Notes: a model not told the origin generated them from the sequence alone. Positions 37,565 to 50,141 are shown, numbered from the stretch's first letter. The stretch: 64,000 bases of DNA from Micromonospora luteifusca (GCF_016907275.1 NZ_JAFBBP010000001.1:4082001-4146000), one strand, 5' to 3'. Made by a program: numbers and translations.

Positions 37565-38707
37565 ATGAGTCACGGCTTCGAGACGCTCGCCATCCACGCC
37601 GGTCAGGACCCTGAGGCCCGTACCGGCGCGGTGATTCCTCCGATCTACCAGACCAGCACGTACGCGCAGGACGCCGTCGGCGCGCCCCGCCTCGGCTACG
37701 AGTACAGCCGCTCGGGCAACCCGACCCGCGACGCGCTCCAGGAGTGCCTCGCGGCGCTGGAGGGCGGGCCGGTGGGGCTCGCCTTCGCCAGCGGCCTGGC
37801 GGCCGAGGACACCCTGCTGCGGGCCGTGTGCCAACCGGGCGACCACGTGGTGATCCCGGACGACGCGTACGGCGGCACGTACCGGCTGTTCGCCCGCGTC
37901 GCCCAGCGCTGGGGCCTGGAGTTCACCCCGGCCAAGGTCTCCGACCCGGCCGCGATCCGGGCGGCCGTGCAGCCCGGTCGCACGAAGATCGTCTGGCTGG
38001 AGACGCCGACGAACCCGCTGCTCGGCATCGCCGACATCGCCGCCCTGGCCTCCGTGGCACACGACGCGGGCGCGCTGCTGGTGGTGGACAACACCTTCGC
38101 CTCGCCGTACCTGCAGCAGCCGATCGCGCACGGCGCGGACGTGGTGGTGCACTCCACCACCAAGTACATCGGCGGGCACTCCGACGTGGTCGGTGGCGCG
38201 CTCGTCGTTGCCGACGCCGCACTCGGCGAGGAGTTGCGCTACCACCAGAACGCGATGGGCGCGATCAACGGCCCGTTCGACGCCTGGCTCACCCTGCGCG
38301 GCATCAAGACCCTCGGGGTACGCATGGACCGGCACTGCGACAACGCCGAGCGGCTCGCCGCGTACCTCGACGGGCACGCCAAGGTGGCCGAGGTGATCTA
38401 CCCCGGGCTGCCCTCGCACCCTGGTCACGAGGTGGCCGCGAAGCAGATGCGCCGGTTCGGCGGCATGATCTCGTTCCGCGCCGCCGGCGGTGAGGACCAC
38501 GCCGTGGACATCTGCAACCGGGCCAAGCTCTTCGTGCTCGCCGAGTCGCTGGGCGGCGTGGAATCCCTGATTGAGCATCCGGGTCGGATGACACACGCAA
38601 GTGCTGCCGGCTCGCCGCTTGAAGTTCCCGGCGATCTCGTGCGACTGTCTGTCGGCATCGAGACGGTCGACGACCTACTCGCTGATCTGGAGCAGGCGTT
38701 GGGCTGA
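37565..38707 (+). CDS. metB: Cystathionine gamma-synthase
   Basis: A 380-residue PLP enzyme of the Cys/Met metabolism family, joining O-acyl-homoserine and cysteine to cystathionine (a gamma-lyase activity cannot be excluded by sequence). The PLP Lys is residue 200 in HSTTKYIGGHSD; YEYSRSGNPTRDALQ and the C-terminal SLGGVESLIEHPGRMTHAS are diagnostic. With cbs it completes both directions of transsulfuration. The order cbs-metB-greA is the mycobacterial one. Confidence 0.92.
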   Translation: MSHGFETLAIHAGQDPEARTGAVIPPIYQTSTYAQDAVGAPRLGYEYSRSGNPTRDALQECLAALEGGPVGLAFASGLAAEDTLLRAVCQPGDHVVIPDDAYGGTYRLFARVAQRWGLEFTPAKVSDPAAIRAAVQPGRTKIVWLETPTNPLLGIADIAALASVAHDAGALLVVDNTFASPYLQQPIAHGADVVVHSTTKYIGGHSDVVGGALVVADAALGEELRYHQNAMGAINGPFDAWLTLRGIKTLGVRMDRHCDNAERLAAYLDGHAKVAEVIYPGLPSHPGHEVAAKQMRRFGGMISFRAAGGEDHAVDICNRAKLFVLAESLGGVESLIEHPGRMTHASAAGSPLEVPGDLVRLSVGIETVDDLLADLEQALG

Positions 38708-38725
38708 CCGCTGGGGAGGATGGCC

Positions 38726-40129
38726 GTGCAGGACATCATGGCGACCTGGGTCGGGGCGACCGCCAAGCAGATCGCCCGGGGCGTGCGCCGGGGTGACGTG
38801 TCGGCCACCCAGGTCGTCGCCGACCACCTCGAGTACATCGGCCGTGCCGACCGTGAGCTGGCCGCGTTCCGTGCCGTGCGCGGCGGCGAGGCGATCACCG
38901 AGGCGGAGAAGGTCGACGAGCAGGAGGACCTAGCCAACCTGCCGCTGGCCGGGGTGCCGGTGGCGGTCAAGGAGAACACTCCGGTCGCCGGTCTGCCCAC
39001 CTGGAACGGCTCGGCGGCCGCGCGCACCGACGTCGCGGAGGCTGACCACGAGGTGGTGCGTCGGTTGCGCGGCGCCGGCGCGGTGATCCTCGGTGTGACC
39101 CGGATGCCCGAGCTGGGGCTGTGGGCGCTGACCGACGACGACAGCGCGGTGACCCGCAACCCGTGGGACAGCACGCGTACCCCTGGCGGGTCCTCCGGTG
39201 GCGCCGCCGCCGCAGTGGCCGCCGGGCTGGTGCCGATCGCCCACGGCAACGACGGTCTCGGCTCGATCCGCATCCCCGCGGCCTGCTGCGGGCTGGTCGG
39301 GCTCAAGCCCGGTCGGGGCGTGGTGCCCTGCCAGCTCGGCGCGGACGACTGGTTCGGCCTCACCGAGCACGGCATGCTGACCAGCACCGTCGCCGACGCG
39401 GCGGTCGGCTTCTCGGTGCTCGCCGGCCGGCGTCCCGAGAAGCTGGTCCCGCCGCAGCGGCTACGGGTGGGCGTCTCGCTGCGCTCCCCGGTGCGCGGCG
39501 TCGCACCGGACGCGCCCAACCGGGACGCCGTCGCCGCCGCCGGCCGGCTTCTCGCCGCTGCCGGGCACGACACGGTGCCAGCCGATCCGGTCTATCCCAC
39601 CGCGCTGGGCCTGCAGGGCATCGCCACCTGGTTCGCCGCCGCCGCCACCGACGTCCGGGCCTCCGGGTTGGACCGACGTGGCCTGCAACGGCGTACCCGG
39701 CGGCACGTCGCGCTCGGCGAATGGGCGCAGCGTCGCGGCTACGTGCGGGAGGCTGACCGGGCCGCCTGGCGGCAACGGTCGGTGGACTTCTTCACCGACC
39801 ACTCGGTGGACCTGCTGCTCACCCCGGCGCTGGCCACCGCACCGCCGGAGGCGGCACGCTGGTCGGAGAGGTCCTGGCGGGCGAACATGACAGCCAACAT
39901 CCGGTACGCCCCGTACGCCGCGCCGTGGAACATCGCCGGCCTGCCGGCGGTCGTGGTGCCGGTCGGCCGCCGTCCGGACGGCCTGCCGGTCGCCGTGCAA
40001 CTGGTCGGTCCGCCGGGCTCGGAGCTGCTGCTGCTCGGTGTGGCCGGCCAGTTCGAGATGGCCGCTCCGTGGGCACGCCACGCCCCCGGTTACCCCAGGG
40101 TCGGCACGGGGTCCCCAGCCACTGCCTGA
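38726..40129 (+). CDS. Amidase (amidase-signature family)
   Basis: A 467-residue Ser-Ser-Lys hydrolase. Catalytic Lys 82 lies in GVPVAVKEN, the signature TPGGSSGGAAAAVAAG carries the cis-Ser, and GNDGLGSIRIPAACCGL carries the nucleophile Ser. The C-terminus has the usual NIAGLPAVVVPVG. Substrate unknown (aliphatic or aryl amide). I prefer GTG 38726 because GGGGAGG ends at 38719, directly against ATG 38720. Confidence 0.88.
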   Translation: MQDIMATWVGATAKQIARGVRRGDVSATQVVADHLEYIGRADRELAAFRAVRGGEAITEAEKVDEQEDLANLPLAGVPVAVKENTPVAGLPTWNGSAAARTDVAEADHEVVRRLRGAGAVILGVTRMPELGLWALTDDDSAVTRNPWDSTRTPGGSSGGAAAAVAAGLVPIAHGNDGLGSIRIPAACCGLVGLKPGRGVVPCQLGADDWFGLTEHGMLTSTVADAAVGFSVLAGRRPEKLVPPQRLRVGVSLRSPVRGVAPDAPNRDAVAAAGRLLAAAGHDTVPADPVYPTALGLQGIATWFAAAATDVRASGLDRRGLQRRTRRHVALGEWAQRRGYVREADRAAWRQRSVDFFTDHSVDLLLTPALATAPPEAARWSERSWRANMTANIRYAPYAAPWNIAGLPAVVVPVGRRPDGLPVAVQLVGPPGSELLLLGVAGQFEMAAPWARHAPGYPRVGTGSPATA

Positions 40130-40231
40130 TCGTCACCGGGTGCGCGGGTCAGCGCTGCCCAGCGAGCCCACCCCGGGCAACCCCCGGTGTCGCCGCCGAC
40201 AGCTCGGGAGGCGGGTGGCACGATCGGGGGC

Positions 40232-41452
40232 ATGACGGAACTGGTCGGTCTCGACGACGTGCGGGCCGCACGGGAGTTGCTCGCAGGTGTCATCCGGACC
40301 ACCCCGCTGGAGCCCTCCCGCCCGCTCAGCGCGGCGCTGGGCGGGCCGACCTGGCTCAAGTGCGAGAACGTGCAGCGCGCCGGCTCCTACAAGGTGCGCG
40401 GCGCGTACGTGCGAATCTCCCGGTTGTCGGCGGCGGAGCGGGAGCGCGGCGTGGTCGCGGCGAGCGCGGGCAACCACGCGCAGGGCGTGGCCCTCGCCGC
40501 CGGCCTGGTCGGCACACACGCCACCGTCTTCATGCCGGTCAACGCGCCGCTGCCGAAGGTGGCCGCCACCAAGGGGTACGGCGCACAGGTCGAGTTGGCC
40601 GGCAACACCGTCGACGAGTCGCTGGTCGCCGCTCAGACGTATGCGGAGCGCACGGGCGCCGTGTTGATCCACCCGTTCGACCACCACGATGTGATCGCCG
40701 GTCAGGGCACGGTGGCGCTGGAGATCCTCGAACAGTGCCCGGAGGTGAAGACAATCATCACCGGGGTCGGTGGTGGCGGACTGATCTCGGGCATGGCGGT
40801 GGTCGCGAAGGCGTTGCGGCCGGACGTCCGGATCATCGGCGTCCAGGCGGCCGGCGCGGCGGCGTTTCCGCCCTCGCTGGTGGCCGGGGAGCCGGTGCGG
40901 CTGCGCGCCTTCTCCACGATCGCCGACGGCATCGCGGTCGGCCGGCCGGGGGAGATCACCTTCAACCACGTGCGCAAGCTGGTCGACGAGATCGTGACGG
41001 TCTCCGAGGAAGACATCTCCCGGGCCCTGTTGATGCTCCTGGAGCGCGGCAAGCAGGTGGTCGAGCCGGCCGGGGCGGTCGGCGTCGCCGCGTTGCTGGC
41101 CGGCGTGGTCGAGGTGGAGACGCCGGTGGTCGCGGTGCTCTCCGGCGGCAACATCGACCCGCTGCTGATGATGCGGGTGATCGAGCACGGCCTGGCCGCC
41201 GCGGGTCGCTATCTGCGGGTGACCGTGCGCTGCTCGGACCGGCCGGGGCAACTCGCGTCGCTGCTCAGCCAGATCGCCGAGCACCGGGCCAACGTGGTGG
41301 ACGTCGAGCACCAGCGGGCGAACCCGCACCTCAGCCTCGGCGAGGTGGAGGTGGCGCTGTCGGTGGAAACCCGGGGCGTGGAGCACTCGGACACCCTGAT
41401 CAGCGCGTTGCGCGCCAGCGGTTACCAGGTGGTCTTCGCCGCCGAGGCGTGA
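40232..41452 (+). CDS. ilvA: Threonine ammonia-lyase (biosynthetic)
   Basis: A 406-residue PLP enzyme converting threonine to 2-oxobutanoate, the first step of isoleucine synthesis. PLP Lys 54 is in QRAGSYKVRGAY; SAGNHAQGVA and GVGGGGLISG are the phosphate and glycine loops. The C-terminal 75 residues (LRVTVRCSDRPGQLASLLSQIAEH) form one ACT regulatory domain, so feedback control is likely. ATG 40232 follows GGGGG. A terminator hairpin overlaps its stop. Confidence 0.93.
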   Translation: MTELVGLDDVRAARELLAGVIRTTPLEPSRPLSAALGGPTWLKCENVQRAGSYKVRGAYVRISRLSAAERERGVVAASAGNHAQGVALAAGLVGTHATVFMPVNAPLPKVAATKGYGAQVELAGNTVDESLVAAQTYAERTGAVLIHPFDHHDVIAGQGTVALEILEQCPEVKTIITGVGGGGLISGMAVVAKALRPDVRIIGVQAAGAAAFPPSLVAGEPVRLRAFSTIADGIAVGRPGEITFNHVRKLVDEIVTVSEEDISRALLMLLERGKQVVEPAGAVGVAALLAGVVEVETPVVAVLSGGNIDPLLMMRVIEHGLAAAGRYLRVTVRCSDRPGQLASLLSQIAEHRANVVDVEHQRANPHLSLGEVEVALSVETRGVEHSDTLISALRASGYQVVFAAEA

Positions 41453-41474
41453 CACCGGTGGTGCCACGCCTCGG
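41442..41474. terminator. 10-bp stem terminator between ilvA and greA
   Basis: CCGAGGCGTG (41442-41451) and CACGCCTCGG (41465-41474) pair perfectly around a 13-nt loop. The left arm overlaps the ilvA stop codon; greA converges from the right. Confidence 0.7.
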
Positions 41475-41513
41475 GTGCGGTGTTGCTGAGCGGGGTCGTG
41501 CGGCCGGCGACGG

Positions 41514-42011
41514 TCAGCCGGAGAACGGCTCGAAGCTGACCACGGTCACCTTGATGTCGGCACCGCTCGGCGCCGTGTAGGTGCAGGTCTGCCCAGGTCG
41601 GCCGCCCAGGATCGCCTTGCCGAGCGCAGACTCGGGGCTGTAGACGGTCAGGTCGGTGGTGGCCGCGATCTCCCGCGAACCGAGCAGGAAGGTCTCGGTG
41701 TCGTTGGCGTCGTCGTCGAAGTAGATCGTCACGACCATGCCCGGCGACACCGCGTCCGCCGTCGGCGCCTCGCCAACCTTCGCGGTGCGCAGCAGCTCCT
41801 GCAGGTAGCGGATACGACCCTCGGCCTTGCCCTGCTCCTCGCGGGCGGCGTGGTAGCCGCCGTTCTCCCGCAGGTCGCCCTCCTCGCGCCGAGCGTTGAT
41901 CTCGGCGGCGATTGCCGGACGGTTGGCGATGTGCTCGTCGAGCTCGGCCTGGAGGCGGTCGTGCGCGTCCTGCGACAGCCAGGTGGCGGGCGCCTCGTTG
42001 CCAGTGGACAC
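41514..42011 (-). CDS. greA: Transcription elongation factor GreA
   Basis: A 165-residue GreA: an N-terminal antiparallel coiled coil (residues 10-80, with the acidic tip REEGDLRENGGYHAAREEQG) that enters the RNA-polymerase secondary channel and triggers cleavage of backtracked RNA, and a C-terminal FKBP-like domain (SPESALGKAILGGRPGQTC). The start GTG 42011 follows GAGGAGA. Confidence 0.96.
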   Translation of the reverse strand: MSTGNEAPATWLSQDAHDRLQAELDEHIANRPAIAAEINARREEGDLRENGGYHAAREEQGKAEGRIRYLQELLRTAKVGEAPTADAVSPGMVVTIYFDDDANDTETFLLGSREIAATTDLTVYSPESALGKAILGGRPGQTCTYTAPSGADIKVTVVSFEPFSG

Positions 42012-42167
42012 AGGCGTTCTCCTCAGTTGTGCGTGGCTGGCTGACAGGTGAACTACCAAGTTACCAGTGCGGTACGACACAGCGTGTCGGCCATCACCGC
42101 CGGTGTCCGGGTCCGACACCGGGGGTAGGCGCGTTGCGGGCCTCGTTCGCAGAGCCGTTTGGGCAGC

Positions 42168-42608
42168 TCAGGACGGAGGTTGGCAGCGCAGGACCTCGCC
42201 GATGAACGGCCGCTCGGTGGTGGCCAGGCGGTGCCGGGTCGTGACGTGCCGGTTGCCGGGCTCGGCGGTCACGGTGACTTGGTCACGGGCCACCTCGGCA
42301 CCCGCGTGGGTTCGGGCCCGCAGCACGCAGACCGCCGATCCGCCCGGCGGCACGGTCACCCGGAAGTCGACCACCACCTGACTGTCCGTGATGTCGGTGT
42401 ACGTGATCACTTGGGCGTCGTAGAGCGGATCGCCGTACTGGCGGTAGAGCCGGAACGAGATCACGGTCAGCGTCGACACGAGTGCCACCAGCACCAGCGC
42501 GGCCAGCAGCGTACGACGGCGCTTGCCGCCGGACTCCCGCCGACGGCCGTAGCGCCCGGCCGGAAAAACCGGAGCACCTGCTGAAATTGTGGTGTGCGTC
42601 TCGGTCAC
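42168..42608 (-). CDS. DUF4307 membrane protein
   Basis: A 146-residue protein with a basic cytoplasmic head ([15 protein letters not shown]), one transmembrane segment (about residues 33-52) and an extracytoplasmic domain with an [19 protein letters not shown] core, matching DUF4307 (mycobacterial Rv1081c). Function unknown. GTG 42608 follows AGGAGA. It is divergent from mca. Confidence 0.87.
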   Translation of the reverse strand: MTETHTTISAGAPVFPAGRYGRRRESGGKRRRTLLAALVLVALVSTLTVISFRLYRQYGDPLYDAQVITYTDITDSQVVVDFRVTVPPGGSAVCVLRARTHAGAEVARDQVTVTAEPGNRHVTTRHRLATTERPFIGEVLRCQPPS

Positions 42609-42810
42609 CGGCGGGTATCTCCTGGCGTTGTTGTCGGCGGCATCGGCAAGAATGACAGAGTCCATCCTCCCACCCGGTCCAGCGGCAGGAATAGCAGGTC
42701 ACTCCCTGCGGCGCTGGCCGGCGACAGGGTGCGATGAGGAACGATCCCGGCAGGTCAGCCGGTCGAGCCCGGTCGGGTCCACCGGCCGGCACAGACGAGG
42801 AGTGCCGAAG

Positions 42811-43692
42811 TTGGCAGAGCAGCTGCGTCTCATGGCCGTGCACGCGCATCCCGACGACGAGTCGAGCAAGGGTGCGGCGACCATGGCCAAGTACGTCGCC
42901 GAGGGCGTGGATGTCCTGGTCGTGACGTGCACCGGCGGGGAGCGCGGCAGCGTGCTCAACCCCAAGCTCGACCGCCCCGACGTCTGGGCCAACATCGGCG
43001 AGATCCGTCGCGCCGAGATGGACGCCGCCCGGGCGATCCTCGGCGTCGAGCAGGCATGGCTCGGCTTCGTCGACTCCGGGCTGCCCGAGGGCGACCCGCT
43101 GCCACCGCTGCCCGGGGGCTGTTTCGCCCTGCAGGACGTCGAGGTGGCCGCCGGTCCACTGGTGCGGCTGATGCGCGAGTTCCGTCCGCACGTGGTGACC
43201 ACGTACGACGAAGAGGGCGGCTACCCGCACCCGGACCACATCATGTGCCACAAGGTGACGGTGGCCGCGTTCGAGGCCGCCGGTGACCCGGAGCGCTTCC
43301 CGGAGCTGGGTGCGCCCTGGCAGCCACTGAAGCTGTACTACGACATCGGCTTCTCCAAGGCCAAGATCATGGCCCTGCACGAGGGCATGTTGGCCGCGGG
43401 TAAGGAGTCGCCGTACGAGGAGTGGCTCAAGCGCTGGGAGGACCGGCCGGACAAGGGCCCGCGGATCACCACTCGGGTGGAGTGCTCCGAATACTTCCCG
43501 GTCCGCGACGACGCGCTGCGCGCCCACGCCACCCAGGTCGACCCGGACGGCTTCTGGTTCCACGTTCCGATGGAGCTGCAGCGCCACGCCTGGCCGACCG
43601 AGGATTTCGAGCTGGCCCGCTCAGTTGTCGACAGCCCGCTGCCCGAGTCCGATCTCTTCGCGGGCGTGCGGGAGACGGCGCACGCACGCTGA
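42811..43692 (+). CDS. mca: Mycothiol S-conjugate amidase
   Basis: A 293-residue zinc amidase that cleaves mycothiol conjugates to release mercapturic acids in detoxification. Zinc ligands are visible: AHPDDE (His 13, Asp 16) and YPHPDH (His 143). [19 protein letters not shown] near the C-terminus is typical of Mca rather than MshB. TTG 42811 is chosen because GAGGAG ends at 42801; GTG 42802 would touch it. Its presence implies mycothiol-based redox chemistry. Confidence 0.93.
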   Translation: MAEQLRLMAVHAHPDDESSKGAATMAKYVAEGVDVLVVTCTGGERGSVLNPKLDRPDVWANIGEIRRAEMDAARAILGVEQAWLGFVDSGLPEGDPLPPLPGGCFALQDVEVAAGPLVRLMREFRPHVVTTYDEEGGYPHPDHIMCHKVTVAAFEAAGDPERFPELGAPWQPLKLYYDIGFSKAKIMALHEGMLAAGKESPYEEWLKRWEDRPDKGPRITTRVECSEYFPVRDDALRAHATQVDPDGFWFHVPMELQRHAWPTEDFELARSVVDSPLPESDLFAGVRETAHAR

Positions 43693-43740
43693 TCCCAGGC
43701 GGGGCTACGCTGGTTACCAATCGCACATCGGAGGAACGTC

Positions 43741-44034
43741 ATGCTGACCGCTGCCCAGGTGCTCGCGGAGAACAACTTCGGGGACACCCGCACGGGTGGT
43801 CTGGCCGGGCCGATGGGCCTCTTCCTCATCCTGCTGCTGGCCGCCGCGACCATCCTGCTGATCCGCAACATGAACGCGCGGCTGCGCCGCCTGCCTGACC
43901 GGTTCCCGCAGCAGACGGGGCCGGCCGATCCGACCAGGGCCGATGCCGCAGTCGCCGATCCGACAGACGGGACCGGAGGGCATGATTCATCCACGCCCGG
44001 TCCCAATGGTCACCAGCAGCACCGGAACGGGTAG
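43741..44034 (+). CDS. Small single-pass membrane protein downstream of mca
   Basis: A 97-residue protein with one transmembrane segment (about residues 24-41, GPMGLFLILLLAAATILLI) and a hydrophilic Pro/Asp/Gly-rich tail. It corresponds in position and layout to mycobacterial Rv1083. Function unknown. ATG 43741 follows GGAGGA. Confidence 0.82.
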   Translation: MLTAAQVLAENNFGDTRTGGLAGPMGLFLILLLAAATILLIRNMNARLRRLPDRFPQQTGPADPTRADAAVADPTDGTGGHDSSTPGPNGHQQHRNG

Positions 44035-44095
44035 TCAGCACGTGATTCACGCCGAACCGGTTGGTCGCCCCCTGTTGCGGCCACCCGGTTTGGCT

Positions 44096-44126
44096 TAGCC
44101 TTCCGCCGGGGGGACCAAAAGTCCCC
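44096..44126 (+). promoter_or_regulatory. Candidate promoter and 5' hairpin of the GGDEF-EAL gene
   Basis: TAGCCT (44096-44101) is a -10 candidate with TTGCGG 15 nt upstream. Transcription would start near 44108 and open with hairpin GGGGAC-CAAAA-GTCCCC (44110-44126). It could instead be a DevR-like protein site or the terminator of the preceding gene. Confidence 0.35.
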
Positions 44127-44151
44127 GAGCCGTGTGCGGGAGGGGGCGCCG

Positions 44152-44217
44152 ATGACCAGCACAGCACCGGCCGCCCGCCGCGACGTCGGTCGGTCGGCTG
44201 ACGGGGGAGGTCGATGA
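44152..44217 (+). CDS. 21-codon uORF coupled to the GGDEF-EAL gene
   Basis: ATG 44152 has GGGAGGGGG just upstream and ends at TGA 44215-44217, overlapping the main ATG 44214 (ATGA). The peptide is [21 protein letters not shown]. It would make translation of the c-di-GMP protein depend on the leader. Confidence 0.4.
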   Translation: MTSTAPAARRDVGRSADGGGR

Positions 44218-46754
44218 CCTCCGGGCCGGCCGGTGACCCATTCGACCGGCTCGGGGTGCGAGGCACGCCGGGCCGCCTGCTCGTGCTCACCGCCGCCGTC
44301 ACCCTGACCGCCCTGGTCGCCTCCGTGGTCGGGTTGACCCTCCCGGCCAGGCTGCCGGCCGACGACCCCCTCGGCGGTCCGGCGCGGTTCGGCATCGCTG
44401 TCGCCGTCCTCGCTCTCGCCCAGCTCGCCCGGCTGCGGTTCCGCTCAGCCGCGGGCATGGTCAGCATCACCTGGGGCGAGGCCGCGCTGATCGTCTGCCT
44501 CCATCTGACGCCGGCCGGCTGGCTGCCGTCTGCCACGCTGCTCGGCGCCGGCCTGGCCTGGACGATGCTCTCGCTGCACAACGACCGCCGTCCGGCCCTG
44601 GAGATCGTCCGGATCGCCGCGTCGCTGGCCGCCGCGTCGGCACTGGCCGTCTCCGTGGCCACCGCGCTCGGCCGGCCGTTGCTCGCCCAGCCCACCCCGA
44701 TGCTGGCGGTGGCCGTGATCGCCGGGTCGGTGACCTACCTCCTGGTGACCGCCTGGCTCGGTGGGGTGACGCTGGGGCTGCGGCACGGGCTGCCCATCGG
44801 GCCGCCGTTGCTCGCCGCGCTGCGCGGCAAGATCATGATGTTCGTCGGCAACGTAGCGGTCGGTCTCGTGGTGGTGGCACTGCTGGAGCTCGACGCACGC
44901 TGGTTGCTGTTGCTGCCGCCGCTGCTCTGGCTGCTGCAGCAGACCTACCGCTACCGGCTGCGCTCCGATCAGGAGCGCCGCACCTGGCGAGCCTTCGCCG
45001 AAGCCACGGCAGCCCTCAACCAGCTCGACGAACGAGGTGTGGCCAGCGCGGCGGTCACCGGGGCGCTGGCGCTGTTCAACGCCGAACTGGTCGACGTCGA
45101 CGTGGCTCGGAGCGACGGCCGGTGGCATCGGTACCGAGGCGACGCCGGCGGCCAACTCGTCGACCGTGAGACGGACCCCCCGGACCCCCCGGACCGGTCG
45201 GTGCCGGACGAGCACGAGCTGAGCCGGGAACTGTCGGTCGGCGCCGCCCCGGTCGGTCGGCTGCGGGTCCGGTTCCCCCGTGCTGCCCCGCCCAACGCCC
45301 GGGAACGCGACGCGGTGGCCGCGTTTGGCGACGCGCTGGCCGCCGCGCTGCACGACGCCGCAACTCACCGCGAGCTGCGGCTGGTGACCGCCCGTTCGTC
45401 GTACGAGGCGGTGCACGATCCGCTCACCGGGTTGGCCAACCGGGCGGCGATGCTCGGCAAGGGCGATCAGTCGCTGCGGCAGCTCGCGCACGATCACCCG
45501 GTGGCGTTGCTGCTGCTGGACATCAACCAGTTCAAGGAAGTCAACGACACACTCGGTCACGCCGCCGGTGACCAGTTGCTGCGGCTGACCGCGAACCGGC
45601 TCAGCGCGCTGGCCCGTCCGGGCGACCTGCTCGGCCGGCTCGGCGGCGACGAATTCGCGCTGCTGCTCACCGCCGTGCCGGTGCTCGGTGACCGGGCCGC
45701 CCCGATGGCCCACGCACTGCGCCAGGCCCGTGAGATCGCCGAGCGGCTGGCCGCCCCGACCGAGGTGGCCGGCGTACGGATGTCGATAGAAGTCTCCGTC
45801 GGGGTGGTGGTGGCCGACGCCGGCACCGCCGATCTGACCGAGTTGCTGCGCCGGGCCGACATCGCGATGTACCAGGCCAAGGAGGGCGGCGGCAACGTCG
45901 CCGCGTACGACGGCACTCGCGACGCGGCCAGCACCGACCAGCTCGCCCTGCTGGCGGAGCTACGCGAGGCGCTGAAGGTCGACGATCAGCTGGTGCTGGC
46001 GTTGCAACCGGCGGTCGACCTGGCCACCGGCGCGCCCACCGGTGTGGAGGCGCTGATCCGCTGGCAGCATCCCCGCCGTGGGTGGCTGAGCCCGGCCGAC
46101 TTCATCCGGCCGGTGGAGAACAGCGAGCAACTGGGCACCTTCACCCGGTACGTGCTGGACAAGGCCCTCAGCGTGGCCGCCGGCTGGGCCCGGGAAGGTC
46201 TGGACGTCCCGATCTCGGTCAACCTGTCGGCGCGCAGCCTGCTCGACCCCCGGTTGCCGGCGGAGATCGCCGAGGCGCTGCGCCGCCATCAGGTGCCGCC
46301 GCACCGGCTCGTCCTGGAGATCACCGAGACGGTGGTGATGAGTGAGCTGGAGGTCATCGACGAGGTGCTGGCCACGCTCCGGTCGATGGGCGTGCAACTC
46401 GCGGTCGACGACTTCGGCACCGGCTTCTCGTCGCTGACCTTCCTCACCCGGATCGCGGTGGACGAGTTGAAGGTGGACCGCTCCTTCGTGATCCGGATGG
46501 CCGACTCCCCGGAGGCGGCGGCGATCGTACGGACGACCGTGGGCCTCGCCCACGAGTTGGGGCTGCGCGTGGTCGCCGAAGGGGTGGAGACCGCCGAGCA
46601 GCGGATGGCCCTGACCGAGCTGGGTTGCACCTCCGCGCAGGGTTACCACTTCTTCAAGCCGATGCCGGCGGACAAGATCGGCGCGGTCCTGGGGTCGCTA
46701 CGCGACTCGGCGGAGTCGAATGTGTTCCGGCTCCGCGCCGACGGCGCCTCCTGA
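44214..46754 (+). CDS. Membrane GGDEF-EAL protein (cyclic di-GMP turnover)
   Basis: An 846-residue signalling protein. About eight hydrophobic helices occupy residues 20-240 (a MASE-like sensor region), then a GAF-like linker (to about residue 390), a GGDEF domain with intact GGDEF at 477-481, and an EAL domain with EAL at 612-614 followed by [13 protein letters not shown] and AEGVET. Both active-site signatures are intact, so it could make and/or degrade c-di-GMP. The start ATG 44214 follows GGGGGAGG and overlaps a short upstream ORF. Confidence 0.93.
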   Translation: MTSGPAGDPFDRLGVRGTPGRLLVLTAAVTLTALVASVVGLTLPARLPADDPLGGPARFGIAVAVLALAQLARLRFRSAAGMVSITWGEAALIVCLHLTPAGWLPSATLLGAGLAWTMLSLHNDRRPALEIVRIAASLAAASALAVSVATALGRPLLAQPTPMLAVAVIAGSVTYLLVTAWLGGVTLGLRHGLPIGPPLLAALRGKIMMFVGNVAVGLVVVALLELDARWLLLLPPLLWLLQQTYRYRLRSDQERRTWRAFAEATAALNQLDERGVASAAVTGALALFNAELVDVDVARSDGRWHRYRGDAGGQLVDRETDPPDPPDRSVPDEHELSRELSVGAAPVGRLRVRFPRAAPPNARERDAVAAFGDALAAALHDAATHRELRLVTARSSYEAVHDPLTGLANRAAMLGKGDQSLRQLAHDHPVALLLLDINQFKEVNDTLGHAAGDQLLRLTANRLSALARPGDLLGRLGGDEFALLLTAVPVLGDRAAPMAHALRQAREIAERLAAPTEVAGVRMSIEVSVGVVVADAGTADLTELLRRADIAMYQAKEGGGNVAAYDGTRDAASTDQLALLAELREALKVDDQLVLALQPAVDLATGAPTGVEALIRWQHPRRGWLSPADFIRPVENSEQLGTFTRYVLDKALSVAAGWAREGLDVPISVNLSARSLLDPRLPAEIAEALRRHQVPPHRLVLEITETVVMSELEVIDEVLATLRSMGVQLAVDDFGTGFSSLTFLTRIAVDELKVDRSFVIRMADSPEAAAIVRTTVGLAHELGLRVVAEGVETAEQRMALTELGCTSAQGYHFFKPMPADKIGAVLGSLRDSAESNVFRLRADGAS

Positions 46755-46770
46755 CCTCACCCGGAGGCAC

Positions 46771-46776
46771 TATGGT
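46771..46776 (+). promoter_or_regulatory. -10 hexamer TATGGT for the DUF255 gene
   Basis: TATGGT, 6 nt before GTG 46783; no ribosome-binding site between. Leaderless pattern. Confidence 0.45.
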
Positions 46777-46782
46777 CGTCGG

Positions 46783-48819
<2,037 letters not shown>

Positions 48820-48894
48820 GCCCACCGCCACGCCCGGTAGTGGCCGCGCCGCCCGTCGGGTGGTTCCTCCAGCGCTTCCGAGGTTGGTCGCCGG

Positions 48895-48918
48895 CCCTCC
48901 GGAGGGGCCCACCGGTGG
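48895..48918. other. Two adjacent palindromes upstream of purK
   Basis: CCCTCCGGAGGG (48895-48906) and CCACCGGTGG (48909-48918) sit side by side before the purK promoter. Possible terminator of the DUF255 gene or regulator site. Confidence 0.3.
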
Positions 48919-48924
48919 CCCGGA

Positions 48925-48930
48925 TAGGCT
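48925..48930 (+). promoter_or_regulatory. -10 hexamer TAGGCT for purK
   Basis: TAGGCT ends 9 nt before ATG 48940, and no ribosome-binding site is visible. Confidence 0.4.
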
Positions 48931-48939
48931 GGCCGCGCT

Positions 48940-50115
48940 ATGGATTCCCGTACCGGACTGCCTGTTGTCGGCATGGTGGGTGGCGGCCAGTTGGCCCGGA
49001 TGACCCATCAGGCCGCGATCGCCCTCGGCCAGTCACTGCGTGTGCTCGCGACCGCCCCCGACGACGGTGCGGCGCTCGTCGCTGCCGACGTCCAGTACGG
49101 CGATCACACCGACCTGGCCGCCCTGCGAACCTTCGCCAAGAGCTGCGACGTGGTCACCTTCGACCACGAGCACGTGCCCAACGAGCACATCCGCACGCTG
49201 ACGGCGGAAGGGGTGACCCTGTACCCGCCGGCGGACGCGCTGCTGCACGCCCAGGACAAGCAGGTCATGCGGGAACGCCTGACCGAGCTGGGTGCGCCCA
49301 ACCCGGCGTGGCGGCCGGTCGGCGAGCCCGCCGACCTGGTCGGCTTCGGTGAGCAGGTCGGCTGGCCGGTGGTGCTCAAGGCGGCGCGGGGTGGCTACGA
49401 CGGCCGGGGCGTCTGGATGGTCGATGACGCCGCCCAGGCCACCGAGCTGGCAGCCACACTGCTCGCCGGCGGCACCCGGCTGATCGTCGAGGAGCGGGTG
49501 CCGTTGCGCCGGGAGCTGGCCGTACAGGTGGCCCGGTCGCCGTTCGGTCAGGTGGCCGCGTACCCGGTTGTCGAGACGGTGCAGCGGGACGGCATCAACG
49601 TGGAGGTGCTGGCCCCGGCGCCCGACCTCGACGAGGAGTTGGCGGTCTCCGCCCAGCAACTCGCCATCGACCTGGCCACCGCGCTCGGTGTGATCGGTCT
49701 GCTGGCCGTGGAACTCTTCGAGGTGCGCGACGATGCCGGCCGGCCCACGATCGTGGTCAACGAGCTGGCGATGCGCCCACACAACTCCGGGCACTGGACC
49801 ATCGAGGGTTCCCGGACCTCGCAGTTCGAGCAGCACCTGCGGGCAGTACTGGACTACCCGATGGGCGACACCTCGCTGACCGCGCCGGTGGTGGTGATGG
49901 CGAACGTGCTCGGCGGCGAGCCGGGCGGAATGTCGATCGACGAGCGGCTGCATCACCTCTTCGCCGCCGAGCCGGGTGCGAAGGTGCACCTCTACGGCAA
50001 GCAGGTGCGACCCGGCCGGAAGATCGGGCACGTCACGGTGCTCGGCGACGACCTGGACGACGTACGCGCGCGGGCCGCACGAGCCGCGCGGTGGCTGCGC
50101 GAGGGGCACGAGTGA
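48940..50115 (+). CDS. purK: N5-carboxyaminoimidazole ribonucleotide synthase
   Basis: A 391-residue ATP-grasp enzyme converting AIR, bicarbonate and ATP to N5-CAIR in purine synthesis. The N-terminal [11 protein letters not shown] loop, the [19 protein letters not shown]-grasp strand and the C-terminal [31 protein letters not shown] signature are complete. It is followed immediately by purE. Confidence 0.96.
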   Translation: MDSRTGLPVVGMVGGGQLARMTHQAAIALGQSLRVLATAPDDGAALVAADVQYGDHTDLAALRTFAKSCDVVTFDHEHVPNEHIRTLTAEGVTLYPPADALLHAQDKQVMRERLTELGAPNPAWRPVGEPADLVGFGEQVGWPVVLKAARGGYDGRGVWMVDDAAQATELAATLLAGGTRLIVEERVPLRRELAVQVARSPFGQVAAYPVVETVQRDGINVEVLAPAPDLDEELAVSAQQLAIDLATALGVIGLLAVELFEVRDDAGRPTIVVNELAMRPHNSGHWTIEGSRTSQFEQHLRAVLDYPMGDTSLTAPVVVMANVLGGEPGGMSIDERLHHLFAAEPGAKVHLYGKQVRPGRKIGHVTVLGDDLDDVRARAARAARWLREGHE

Positions 50116-50141
50116 CCCCCACGGTCGAGAAGGAGACCCCA

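Noticed and set aside
44041..44150. c-di-GMP riboswitch upstream of the GGDEF-EAL gene
   Set aside because: The conserved GEMM core elements are not seen; only a simple hairpin and a uORF can be supported.
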